Below, in pieces: positions 19,070-27,304 of a stretch of DNA of 64,000 nt. The stretch's first letter is position 1. Each line of letters opens with the position of its first letter. The notes beneath the pieces are model-generated. The model was not told the origin of the DNA and did not search any database. It saw only the letters and a program-made list of their open reading frames with translations. The stretch comes from Bin55 sp965220235 (GTDB taxonomy: Bacteria > Pseudomonadota > Gammaproteobacteria > Pseudomonadales > Azotimanducaceae). The stretch lies in contig OZ244815.1 of the NCBI GenBank assembly GCA_965220235.1, positions 310,001 through 374,000 of the forward strand. The letters are read 5' to 3'. The position numbers were made by a program, and so were the translations under genes.

Positions 19070-20365
19070 TTAGTCCTCACTTTCCGCAGTGGCGGAATTT
19101 GGATCGTTGTGGTGTTGGGGTGGGGTTGCCACTTCGGCCGTCATGGCGGGTAGTTCGGGTGCGAATATATGCCGGGGGATGCGCGAGAGCGAGACGAGAA
19201 ACGACTCAAGGTCGTCGATTTCTGCGTCTGTCAAGCCAAGTGGTTGGATCAGAGGTGATAGAGGCGGTGTGCCAGGCCGGTACCTTACGCTACTGTTAAA
19301 GGTCACGCCATGGTTATACAGCCGCAAGATACCGGTGAAGTTCGTGAACAATCCGTTGTGCATCCATGGACCCGTGAACGGCAAATCTCTTAATGAAGGG
19401 GTGCGGAACTTGCCGCGATCTTCATGTCGCTGAGTCGCGTGATACCTGCCTAGATCCTCGAAGCGACGACCGTAGTAACTCAAGCCAGTGTGGTGGAACT
19501 CGTTGTCGGTCATTAAAGGACCGTGATGGCAGTTCATGCAGCGCGCCTTCGTCCGAAAGAGATGCAAACCACGGATCTCCTGATCTGTCAAGGCGTCGTA
19601 GTCGCCACCCACGAAATGATCGAAGCGGCTTTTCGACGAGAAAATCGTTAATAGAAAGGACGCGATGCCCTTGGCGATACGATCGGGCGTGACCTCCGCG
19701 GTCCCAAACGCTTCTTCAAACGCGACGCGGTAGCCGTCGATGGCATTCAAGCGCTCGACTACGGAGGGCAGATGCGCGTTCATCTCCAACGGACTCTCGA
19801 TCGGTTGCAAGACGAGATCGAGCAGTCCATCCGCGCGACCGTCCCAGAAGAGTTGCTTGCGATACGCCAGATTCAGCAACGACATGGCGTTCCGTGTGCC
19901 TTCTTGGCGGTCGTGACCTGCCGAGAATCGCCGTCCATCGGTCCAGCCCAGTTGAGAGTCATGACAGCTCGCGCACGCAAACTGACCTGACGACGAGAGG
20001 CGTGGGTCGAAGAACAGCGTGCGACCGAGGCTTTCGGTGGATGGGGTTTGCCAGAGGGGTTCGGGTGGTTTACGCGGCGAACCGAGCTCCGATGCCTGGA
20101 CGGACTCGTCGACGTTAAAGGGTGGCCAGTGATCTTGCGATTGGCGGTACTTTTCTATCGTCGCGTGTGAATCGGTCGACTCTGCGTCTGTCGATTGTGG
20201 GTTAAGCGCGATAGAAGCTAAAAGAATGGCCACGCACAAGAGCGTCGGTGTAAGTGATTTAGGATGCGCTGCCGAAACGACTCGAGTCACACAGCTTCTA
20301 TGAGGGGGTCGAGGTGGACGTGAGAAAACCCCTGCCGGGTGTGAACGGCGTTTTATGTGTCGCAC
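19070..20365 (-). CDS. Di-heme cytochrome c peroxidase / MauG family protein
   Basis: The protein has two c-type haem sites, CASCH at residues 131-135 and CMNCH at 276-280 (numbered from 20365). They lie in the family context LGRTLFFDPRLSSSGQFACASCH and RGLHLFRTKARCMNCHHGPL (each read here as adjoining short motifs). It also has MSLLNLAYRKQLFWDGRA and FTGPWMHNGLF. These are hallmarks of the bacterial di-heme peroxidase/MauG family, which acts in the periplasm. The open frame begins with GTG at 20365; a GTG at 20290 gives a more normal export signal (TLLCVAILLASIAL) and may be the true start. It is first in the TonB operon. A role in modifying or releasing the receptor ligand, such as haem or a copper/iron chelate, is inference. 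Confidence 0.9.
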   Translation of the reverse strand: MRHIKRRSHPAGVFSRPPRPPHRSCVTRVVSAAHPKSLTPTLLCVAILLASIALNPQSTDAESTDSHATIEKYRQSQDHWPPFNVDESVQASELGSPRKPPEPLWQTPSTESLGRTLFFDPRLSSSGQFACASCHDSQLGWTDGRRFSAGHDRQEGTRNAMSLLNLAYRKQLFWDGRADGLLDLVLQPIESPLEMNAHLPSVVERLNAIDGYRVAFEEAFGTAEVTPDRIAKGIASFLLTIFSSKSRFDHFVGGDYDALTDQEIRGLHLFRTKARCMNCHHGPLMTDNEFHHTGLSYYGRRFEDLGRYHATQRHEDRGKFRTPSLRDLPFTGPWMHNGLFTNFTGILRLYNHGVTFNSSVRYRPGTPPLSPLIQPLGLTDAEIDDLESFLVSLSRIPRHIFAPELPAMTAEVATPPQHHNDPNSATAESED

Positions 20366-20854
20366 GCGTCAATTCGCATTTTTCGTTGGTGCACTACTGA
20401 AATCCAGTGGCACCGGAGAAATCCTCATGTTGAGGCAATCTCATGGCTACAAAGTGTATGCGAAGTTAGCGCTTAGGTCGAATAGTCTTGCGGCGTGTAC
20501 GATTCGAGGGATACTCGGGTTACGATCGGCTGACTGACGGCGAGAACACCTGTGTATCTAAATTCGACATAAATCGGAGTTGAACTCAAACTCGCGCTTT
20601 CTTGACTTACTTTTCGTTGAAGGAGAAGACGAAGTTAAAAAACCGCGGGGCGAACCGGCGTATTTCGTGTTGAGATTGACTGCTTCTCAGTAATTGAAGC
20701 GCGTATGCCGAGGTGCTAACGGGACTTCCTGTCAGCGTCTTGAGTAGAGATAACCGGGTGCGTAGAAGACCCCATCAAGCGACATGACGACTAAAAGATG
20801 GAACGGAAGCCATCAGAGCTGATGGCTCGTGTTGGCTTAATGACAGGTGCGAAG
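20366..20854. other. Intergenic region upstream of the TonB operon
   Basis: This 489-base stretch must contain the promoter of the reverse TonB operon and the 3' end of the nuclease transcript. A hairpin near 20808-20827 is listed separately. I see no gene, no Fur-box-like palindrome that convinces me, and no riboswitch-like architecture. Confidence 0.4.
20808..20827 (-). terminator. Probable weak intrinsic terminator of the nuclease gene
   Basis: Arms AGCCATCA (20808-20815) and TGATGGCT (20820-20827) form an 8-bp stem with a 4-base loop. On the reverse strand it is followed by a T-rich but interrupted tract. It lies 28 bases after the nuclease stop codon. Confidence 0.45.
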
Positions 20855-21619
20855 CTACTCCTCACAACCGAGCTTCGCGTCCATATTGCCTGTCGGCCAA
20901 TGGTCATTGCGCGGGAACAGAGTAAGGCCGGTCGCGGTCTCGACATCATCAAAGTCAGCGATACCGTCACAGTAGTCCATCTGCCTATCCGCATCCTGAT
21001 CGAAGAGAAATGAAGTGACGCGACCATTACTTAAGGCGACTACTTTAAAGTAACCAGTCGGCACAGAATGAGTTTCGTCCGATTCGGGCAGCTCCAGCTC
21101 CTCCTGGTCGTCGTCGTAGGTTGGTCCAGTGACGACATATACCTCTCCTTCGGCGTGCGCCGCGTCTCGAACCGCGGATTCGAGATTTGCCCACGGTCCC
21201 TGATTCAAGTTGCTCTTCTGCGGTGTGACGTTGGATAGGATGTTCGTCACGCGCCAGAAATGCGTGCCGGCAAAGCTCGCGAGCGGGGCTTGGTGACCGC
21301 GGTCCGTTCGCAGTGTAGCGTGCGCACGCGTATAGTCTCCTGTTTCAAGGGTATCGCTCGCGTCCAACAGCTCGTCATTCTCCCAATCGCGGTCCAGAGA
21401 ACGCGACGTACCAATCGTTTCGCGAGTGACCCGATACGCGACCCAGTCGGCGAACTTCGTGTCTTTATTGTTGGATAACGCATAGATCTCGCGGACCACT
21501 AAGTCGTTTGTATCTGCTGCACCCGTGGGGCACCCGGCGAGACAATGAACGATATGCACGTCTTGTGCTGAAACGATGGCGGTCAGGCAAGTAAGCGCGA
21601 GCGATAGGGTTCTTTTCAT
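20855..21619 (-). CDS. Secreted DNA/RNA non-specific endonuclease (NucA/NUC1 family)
   Basis: The 254-residue protein has a clear signal peptide (TLSLALTCLTAIVSA) and a beta-beta-alpha-Me nuclease core. The DRGH motif at 106-109 supplies the catalytic His, followed by ILSNVTPQKSNLNQGPWANLE in the expected place, where the Asn residues bind the metal. Family members such as Serratia nuclease cut single- and double-stranded DNA and RNA outside the cytoplasm. The protein is about the usual length. A pair of Cys residues near the mature N terminus (HCLAGC) and one near the C terminus (LGCEE) may form disulfides. Monocistronic, with a terminator-like hairpin after it. Confidence 0.88.
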   Translation of the reverse strand: MKRTLSLALTCLTAIVSAQDVHIVHCLAGCPTGAADTNDLVVREIYALSNNKDTKFADWVAYRVTRETIGTSRSLDRDWENDELLDASDTLETGDYTRAHATLRTDRGHQAPLASFAGTHFWRVTNILSNVTPQKSNLNQGPWANLESAVRDAAHAEGEVYVVTGPTYDDDQEELELPESDETHSVPTGYFKVVALSNGRVTSFLFDQDADRQMDYCDGIADFDDVETATGLTLFPRNDHWPTGNMDAKLGCEE

Positions 21620-22232
21620 CGAGCTTGTTGCGACATTCCTAGAACTCGATTCTAACGAGAAAGATGCGCTTGAAACAACCCCCCTGAATAGTCGTTACCG
21701 AGCTCGTGCGAAAAGCCTCGTCATTCATGGAGTATCTGGACTCGCCCCCTACGTTGGCAAGCTGGACGGTTTGAACTTGGTGAATTAAGCGATTAGGTAC
21801 CGTCGTATCTTCGGCTTCATTCAGCGGTTTCTCGACTTGCGTCCCTAACCGCAACAGCCCGTATGGTGTTCGTTCATCGACTCCACATCGGGGAGGCGTG
21901 CTTTGATGCACTAACCATGAAACTGGTTTTGTCGATGCCGTCTTGCTGACCCTTAACCCATACCGTGTTCTTAGTCCTGCTCACCTTCGATCAGTTGGCG
22001 TATTCAAGCCATGGATGGATGCCTCCTATGGTATCGGTGGCACGCGCATAGCGCGTGCCACCGTCGCAAGTTCTGCGTTTGCGGACTATCCACTTCTGGG
22101 TTCCGCGTCGCCATTGTAGACGTGACCGTGCAAGTCGCCGCAGGTTCTGTGTTTCGCGTACTTTGGGGGTGCGGGGGGCAAAGCCCCCGTGAACCGAGGG
22201 GATGACCCAAGGAGAAGAAGCGGGGACATGTC
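21620..22232. other. Intergenic with strong hairpins, no gene
   Basis: No coding frame is supportable in these 613 bases. The stretch holds a perfect 12-bp hairpin (22036-22062) and a GGGGGC/GCCCCC hairpin near 22177-22191 with no T-tract, and leads into the IS110 fragment. Its right half is probably the 3' end of that decayed element. Confidence 0.45.
22036..22062. repeat. Perfect 12-bp hairpin, REP-like
   Basis: Arms GGTGGCACGCGC (22036-22047) and GCGCGTGCCACC (22051-22062) are exactly complementary with a 3-base loop ATA. No T-run follows. A related piece, CATAGCGCGTGCC, recurs near 29559-29571, which hints at a dispersed palindromic family. Confidence 0.6.
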
Positions 22233-22357
22233 CTAGCCGATGCGACTTTTCGTGGGATCATAGTCGGTCTGATGCGCCGTGATCGCCCAGGCCACGCGTG
22301 CCATGCGATTGGCCAGCGCGACCGCCACCACCATCCGAGGTCGTTCAACGAGCATGC
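22233..22357 (-). pseudogene. IS110-family transposase, extreme C-terminal fragment
   Basis: On the reverse strand a frame reads MVVAVALANRMARVAWAITA and then ends at a TAG (22233-22235). The ALANRMARVAWA pattern is the usual C-terminal end of one branch of IS110-family transposases. The frame is cut at 22357/22358 by the left end of the IS21 element, and the remainder is not present on the other side of it. Confidence 0.55.
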
Positions 22358-22512
22358 TGTTGTTGTCAACTTAATTTGTCCCGTTTATGGCAAGAAAAAA
22401 TGTCCCACATATGGGACATTTTGGACGTTGCGATCGGACGCTCGATGGCGACACAACAAGAATGAGATGATGTCGTTTCACTCGATTGGAGTTGGATCCA
22501 AGGAAGGAGACG

Positions 22513-23499
22513 ATGTACGACTGGAGTGCGCATATGGACATGCAAGCATTGCTTAAAGCGGGCCTGACGAAAGCGGCGGTGGCGGAACGCTTAGGGGTGA
22601 GCCGCCGTACTGTGACGCGGTGGCAGACCGAAACGGAACCCAAGCCGCGGCCACGCAAGCCGCGGATACAGAAGCTGGATCCGTACAAGGACATCATTCG
22701 GACACGCTTGCAGGCGTATCCTGAGTTGACCGTGCAACGTCTGTTTGAAGAGGTTCGAGCCGCCGGTTACGACGGCGGCTATGGTCAGGTTCGGACGTAT
22801 GTCAGCGCCGTGCGCCCGACCTCTGAACCGGCACCGGTGGTGCGGTTCGAGACGCCCCCCGGGCATCAGGGGCAGGTTGATTTCGGCACCTTTCGAACCG
22901 CTTGGGGAATGCGTTACGCGCTGGTGGTGGTCCTCGGCTACTCGCGGCTGCTCTGGTTGTCGTTTTACGCATCGCAGACCATGGCCACCGTGATGACCGG
23001 CCTGGAACGGGCGTTCACGACGTTCGGCGGTGTCCCGACGGAGTTGCTGTTCGATCAGATGAAGGCCGTGGTGACGTCCGACGGTCGCGAGGTCGGTGGC
23101 ACCCTCGTGCTGAACGAGGAGTTTCAGCGCTTTGCCGCGCACTGGGGCTTTCGGGTTCGAGCCTGTCGACCTTACCGGGCGCAGACGAAGGGCAAGGTCG
23201 AACGTCAGATTCGATACGTCCGCCAGAGTTTCTACTACGGACGGACCTTCATCAGCGACGACGATCTCAACACCCAAGCGCATCGTTGGCTGCAGGATGT
23301 GGCCAACCGGCGGAAGTGCAGTGCGATCGGGGAAGCACCGCAGGTTCGGTTCGAACGGGACGAAGCGTCAACGCTGGGACCGTTGGCACCTAGACCCTAC
23401 CGACCGGTAGCGGCATCACCGCCTGCTGCGAAGCCGGTCGTGGCACGGATCGAAGTCGCCCGTCGCGACCTGGTCGAATACGACGAGATGACCCGATGA
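22513..23499 (+). CDS. istA: IS21-family transposase IstA
   Basis: From the ATG at 22513, preceded by AAGGAG, the protein has 328 residues. It opens with a helix-turn-helix (ALLKAGLTKAAVAERLGVSR, then RTVTRW). An integrase-like DDE core follows, with QVDFG, LLFDQMKAVV and KGKVERQIRYV supplying the acidic residues. IstA carries out strand transfer together with the ATPase IstB. It is shorter than the ~400-500 residues of classical IstA but looks complete. The stop overlaps the istB start. Confidence 0.92.
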   Translation: MYDWSAHMDMQALLKAGLTKAAVAERLGVSRRTVTRWQTETEPKPRPRKPRIQKLDPYKDIIRTRLQAYPELTVQRLFEEVRAAGYDGGYGQVRTYVSAVRPTSEPAPVVRFETPPGHQGQVDFGTFRTAWGMRYALVVVLGYSRLLWLSFYASQTMATVMTGLERAFTTFGGVPTELLFDQMKAVVTSDGREVGGTLVLNEEFQRFAAHWGFRVRACRPYRAQTKGKVERQIRYVRQSFYYGRTFISDDDLNTQAHRWLQDVANRRKCSAIGEAPQVRFERDEASTLGPLAPRPYRPVAASPPAAKPVVARIEVARRDLVEYDEMTR

Positions 23500-24323
23500 G
23501 CGCTGTCACCATGACCCGTCGCGATCGGGTCCGGGCCAAGCTGGCCGACCTCAAGTTGCCCGGCGCCCTCGAGATCGTCGACGATATTCTGGCCCGGGCG
23601 GACGGCGGCGCCCTAAGCGTCGCCCACGCCTTGGAGGAACTGCTGGACGCCCAGCTCGCGTTACGGGTGCAACGACGATTGGACAGTGCCCAACGGACCT
23701 CGCGGCTGCCTTTTTTCAAGACCCTGGACGATTTCGACTTCAGCCTGCAACCGAGTGTGGATCGGACGCAGCTCGAAAGTCTGCATGAACTGAGTTTTCT
23801 CCGGCGCCACGAGAACGTGGTGTTCTGCGGACCGCCGGGGGTCGGCAAGACGCATCTGGCGACGAGTCTTGCCATCGCGGCGATCGCCAGCGGTCGGAGC
23901 GTGTACTTCACGACCTTGGTCGAAGTCGTGGATGCCTTGCGACAGGCGCAAGAGAACGGTTCGTTCAAGCGTCGTATGGCATTGCTGATGCGGTCGGCGC
24001 TGCTGATCGTGGACGAAATCGGCTACTTGCCGCTGTCGGAAGACGGTGGCCGACTCTTTTTCCAACTGGTCAACGCCCGGCATGAACGAGGTTCGATGAT
24101 TCTGACCACCAACAAGAACTTCGAGGAATGGGGTGGTGTGGTCGGCGACGAAGTGATGGCGGCCGCCATGCTCGACCGCCTGTTGCATCGTTGCCATGTC
24201 GTGAATATCCAGGGTGCCAGCTACCGCATGCGGGAGTACAAGGCATCCCGACAACAGGCTCAGAACAGCGCCGGGAAGGCGGCGGTCGCTACGCTCCCAC
24301 CGCCTTCCCCCGCAGAGGATTAA
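23496..24323 (+). CDS. istB: IS21-family helper ATPase IstB
   Basis: The 275-residue protein is an AAA+ ATPase of the DnaA/DnaC-like type: CGPPGVGKTHLA is Walker A, LLIVDEIGYLP is Walker B, and GSMILTTNKNFEEWGGV contains the sensor I region. IstB selects target DNA and stimulates IstA. ATG at 23496 overlaps istA as ATGA. The gene appears intact, so the element may be active. Confidence 0.93.
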   Translation: MSAVTMTRRDRVRAKLADLKLPGALEIVDDILARADGGALSVAHALEELLDAQLALRVQRRLDSAQRTSRLPFFKTLDDFDFSLQPSVDRTQLESLHELSFLRRHENVVFCGPPGVGKTHLATSLAIAAIASGRSVYFTTLVEVVDALRQAQENGSFKRRMALLMRSALLIVDEIGYLPLSEDGGRLFFQLVNARHERGSMILTTNKNFEEWGGVVGDEVMAAAMLDRLLHRCHVVNIQGASYRMREYKASRQQAQNSAGKAAVATLPPPSPAED

Positions 24324-24531
24324 GTTGACAAAAGTGGGACAAATTAAATTGATAAAAATGGGACATTTAAACTTGACAATGACAAAATATATAGGAACGA
24401 GGGACGCAGTCTAGCTGGGCGAAGGCACTCGAACGCTCGCCAAGGTAAATTGAACTGAAGGTTGACTAGGGCTTCGGGTGGTCGACGCTAGTGAGCCGTC
24501 CCCGGATGCTGGACTGTTGCGACCGACGCGA

Positions 24532-25797
24532 TTACGAAGCTTGCCAGACCACCTTGCCCTCCTGCACGTAGCCGCACGCTTCGAGCTGACGCAACCAGCG
24601 CGAGGCATTGCGGTCGACGATCAGAGCCTCGTAGTCGATTGCCGGGTCGCGATACGGCTGACTGTCGCGCAAGACCGCCCAGAGCGCCCGTAGCATCTTG
24701 TGAGCGGTCGCGACGATGGCGCGCTTGTAGCCGCGGCGGATCATCATCGCCTTGTGATAGCCGTGAAATTGACAGTCCTTGGTGCGTGCGGCGGCATGCG
24801 CGCATTGATTGAGAATCGTCGCCAGATGCCGCTTGCCGCCACGGGTCTGTGCCGGTTTGCGCTTGCCGGCGCTTTCGTGGTTGCCAGGACAGACGCCGGC
24901 CCATGCGGCCAGGCGTTCGGCGCTGCCGAAGACCGCCAGCTCGGGACCGATCTCAGCGAGAATGTCGCAGGCGGCGACGGCGTTGATGCCGGGCATGGTT
25001 TGCAGCAGGTCGAGGCGGTCGCGCCACGGCTGCAGGTGGTCGGCCAACGTCGTCTGAAAGGCGGCGATGCGAGCCTGCAAGGCATCGTGTTCGTCGATCA
25101 GGTCACGCAGCAACGTGCGATCGCTCGATGACAGCGACCAGCTGATCGCATCCTCGAGCAGTTCGAGCTTGCGCCGGACATGACCCGACAACGAGTGGAG
25201 AATCGCTGACGGCGTCTGCGCGGCGAGCAAGCCGTCCATGATCAGGCGACCGTTCTTGCCGAAAATGTCGGAGAGAATGCCACCGATGCGACAGCCGCTC
25301 CGGTCCAGCACTTTGTGGACGCGATTCCGCACCGATGCGGCTAACTCCGTCAGGCGGCGGCGATGCCGACTGAGGTTGCGCACCGCGCGAAACGTCCGTG
25401 GCGGGATCATGCTTGGGGTGCCCAAGCCGAACTGACAGACCCGCGCCAGCCAGATGCTGTCGGCGACGTCGGTCTTCTTCCCCTTGAGCTGCTTGACCTG
25501 ATGGGCATTCACCAAGGTCACGGGGATGGCGGCGTCTTCGAGCGCTTCAAACGGCGCTTGCCAGTACACGCCGGTGCCTTCGATCAGCGCCGCGTCGACG
25601 GCATGATGTTGCAGCCACGCACACAAGCCGGTCAAGCCGGACGGCAGCGCACTGAAGGCACGGGTCAGCATCGTCGCCGCGCCCGTCGGCGGTTGGCGGC
25701 GAATCGTCGCCGTGATCTGCATCTTGTGCACATCGAGACCCGCTACGCACGCATGCACGATCGTAAACGCGTCGGGTTGAAAGGTGTCAGTTACCAT
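24532..25797 (-). CDS. IS110-family transposase (DEDD/serine recombinase-like)
   Basis: Starting at the ATG at 25797, which is preceded by AGGAG, the protein has 421 residues. The N-terminal RuvC-like DEDD domain is visible in GLDVHK (Asp), LIEGTGVYW (Glu) and KKTDVADSIWLARV (Asp, Asp). The C-terminal transposase_20 domain reads TMPGINAVAACDILAEIGP, then AAWAGVCPGNHESAGKR, with the catalytic Ser in the latter. IS110 enzymes insert circular intermediates at specific sites, guided in studied members by an RNA from the element's own non-coding end. The frame stays open 40 codons upstream, but the ribosome site supports 25797. Confidence 0.9.
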   Translation of the reverse strand: MVTDTFQPDAFTIVHACVAGLDVHKMQITATIRRQPPTGAATMLTRAFSALPSGLTGLCAWLQHHAVDAALIEGTGVYWQAPFEALEDAAIPVTLVNAHQVKQLKGKKTDVADSIWLARVCQFGLGTPSMIPPRTFRAVRNLSRHRRRLTELAASVRNRVHKVLDRSGCRIGGILSDIFGKNGRLIMDGLLAAQTPSAILHSLSGHVRRKLELLEDAISWSLSSSDRTLLRDLIDEHDALQARIAAFQTTLADHLQPWRDRLDLLQTMPGINAVAACDILAEIGPELAVFGSAERLAAWAGVCPGNHESAGKRKPAQTRGGKRHLATILNQCAHAAARTKDCQFHGYHKAMMIRRGYKRAIVATAHKMLRALWAVLRDSQPYRDPAIDYEALIVDRNASRWLRQLEACGYVQEGKVVWQAS

Positions 25798-26096
25798 ATC
25801 CACTCCTGTCGTTGAAACGTAAGTTGCATACGTGACGGCGGGTTTGACGGGCGGAGATCGTCGACCGGCAACGGGCGACGTTGCATTTTGTTGCTCGTCC
25901 ACGGGGTGATCGGGCATCAGCCCGGTCGCCTCGGGTACAGTCCGGGGCGCGATGCGTCAAACCGGGTCCAGTTTAATTTCGGCAACCAGGCGCCATTAAC
26001 AGTTCGGCCTCCACGACCGTCACGCACATCAGCGATGTTAACCCGGCGCGACACGGCATCATCGTGGTTCAAGTGAGGGTTGCCGCAGGCACGACC
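25798..26096 (-). other. Long GC-rich leader of the IS110 element; possible bridge RNA region
   Basis: About 300 bases lie between the terminal repeat and the transposase start, more GC-rich than the DNA beyond the element. Several self-complementary stretches are visible, for example around 25910-25930 (ATCAGCCCGG beside CGGGCTGAT on the opposite strand). In studied IS110 elements the non-coding end encodes a structured RNA that pairs with donor and target DNA. Whether this one does so is inference; IS1111-type elements usually carry the RNA on the other side of the gene. Confidence 0.35.
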
Positions 26097-26117
26097 GCGT
26101 CCCTCGTTCCCATATTT

Positions 26118-27304
26118 CATGCCTTCGGGGTGTCTAAAAACCCTTCTACATGACGTTTAATACCAAATGACCGTACGTCCGTTAGGACGATGAAGAGAGT
26201 TACGGTTGACACCACTGGTGTCGGGAGTGCTCGAGGCCGATCGGCATTTGGATATAGGGCGTGTACCTTTATTAGATGTGATGTTTTCAGGCGTAGTAGC
26301 CTCTTCTAGCCGGACGCTGCATCGTCGCGTGTTTGAGATTGTCTGGCAGTCTACTAAGGCGCAGAGTCGGAAAATTAACCTTCAGATTAAACCGATGAAA
26401 AAGGCTGCGTATCTTCTCTTTCGCATGGAGACGGCTCTTGGCTAAAACTACGATCACAATTTCGGGATAATGATATTGGTGTTCATTTAAGTGGTCAGGA
26501 ACCTGAACACAAGAACGTATTTCATATTTTCGGTCCGGTTGCAAGTATCCACTTGGGTGAGCAAGCGGTACGTTTTGTAACGTTGGACGTTTCATGTGCG
26601 AATGTGAAGGCATCCTCGATTCCCGAGTTTGTTGTACGTGGATCGATTGATAAATAACAATGGTACGAAATTCTCGACTGACGAGAGCTTTCTGAGCGAA
26701 GTGTGAGGAAAACACTGAATGGAGATTCCGACCCTAGAGAAATCGACGCCGTAGGCGAATCGTGTCGGGCGTCTTCCCCAAATCCAAAAAAAATTAGGGC
26801 AGCGGATATGAAGCCCCCGCTTGATCAAAACCAAGCGGTGTTGATGGAGGTGCGCGTTGGTTTCATGGAGGTTTCCGCCGTGTGTACGAGGATTCTTGAA
26901 TGGACTTCGTCACTCTAATCAGACAAGCTAAGTAGAGTTGCGTCGTGACTCAGTGTTTTGGGGTTTCGACCACCAGCACAGAACACCGTCCCTCGAGTTC
27001 AATGCTGTAACGAAAATGTGCCGATCGCGCACTTTTTCGTAGAGTTCATCTATGATCTTATAGGGACATACGAGGTCGTCCAATCGTCGGCCGTCAAACA
27101 CCTTCAGTTTCTCATCCAACATCTCGAATATCTTTGAGATCGTCGATGAAGCGAATGATCGTTCACACGAAGGTTAATCTAGCTTCGTGACTTACGTATG
27201 GCATAATCAGTGAGTTTCTATTCACTTACGCATCATCCACTACTATAAGTAATGCCATCTCTGTACAGTGAAACCGCGCTTGATCTGAATTTGCTATCAC
27301 AGAC
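26118..27304. other. 1.2 kb without a supportable gene
   Basis: Short frames only. A 64-codon reverse frame near 26928-27122 has some protein-like content (LDDLVCPYKIIDELYEKV) but no family I recognise, no ribosome site I trust, and no neighbour. The stretch ends at the target duplication of IS256 copy A. Confidence 0.45.

Larger units (their letters stand above)
22358..24384 (+). mobile_element. IS21-family insertion sequence
   Basis: A complete-looking element with istA and istB overlapping by 4 bases. The ends are imperfect inverted repeats: TGTTGTTGTCAACTTAATTT at the left and, read inward from the right, TGTCATTGTCAAGTTTAAAT. Both ends carry further copies of a GTCCC-containing motif, as IS21 elements do; one left copy forms the palindrome TGTCCCA-CATA-TGGGACA at 22401-22418. 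I find no matching target duplication in the flanks (left flank is an IS110 fragment, right flank begins an IS110 element). Later deletion or rearrangement next to the element is therefore likely. Confidence 0.85.
24387..26117 (-). mobile_element. IS110-family element with inverted repeats near its ends
   Basis: A transposase gene on the reverse strand (24532-25797) is flanked by an inverted repeat. GGAACGAGGGACGC occurs at 24394-24407 and its exact complement at 26097-26110, both followed outward by an ATAT-like sequence. IS110-proper elements lack such repeats, while the IS1111 subgroup carries subterminal ones, so this copy may belong to that branch. Exact ends are uncertain by several bases. 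About 300 non-coding bases lie upstream of the transposase and about 125 downstream. Confidence 0.65.

Noticed and set aside
22591..23968. Reverse frames of 190-230 codons opposite istA and istB
   Set aside because: They are antisense shadows of GC-rich transposase genes without recognisable protein features.
26928..27122. 64-codon reverse frame with a protein-like stretch (LDDLVCPYKIIDELYEKV)
   Set aside because: It is short, isolated in decayed DNA, with no family match and no convincing start. It may be a gene remnant, but I cannot support it.
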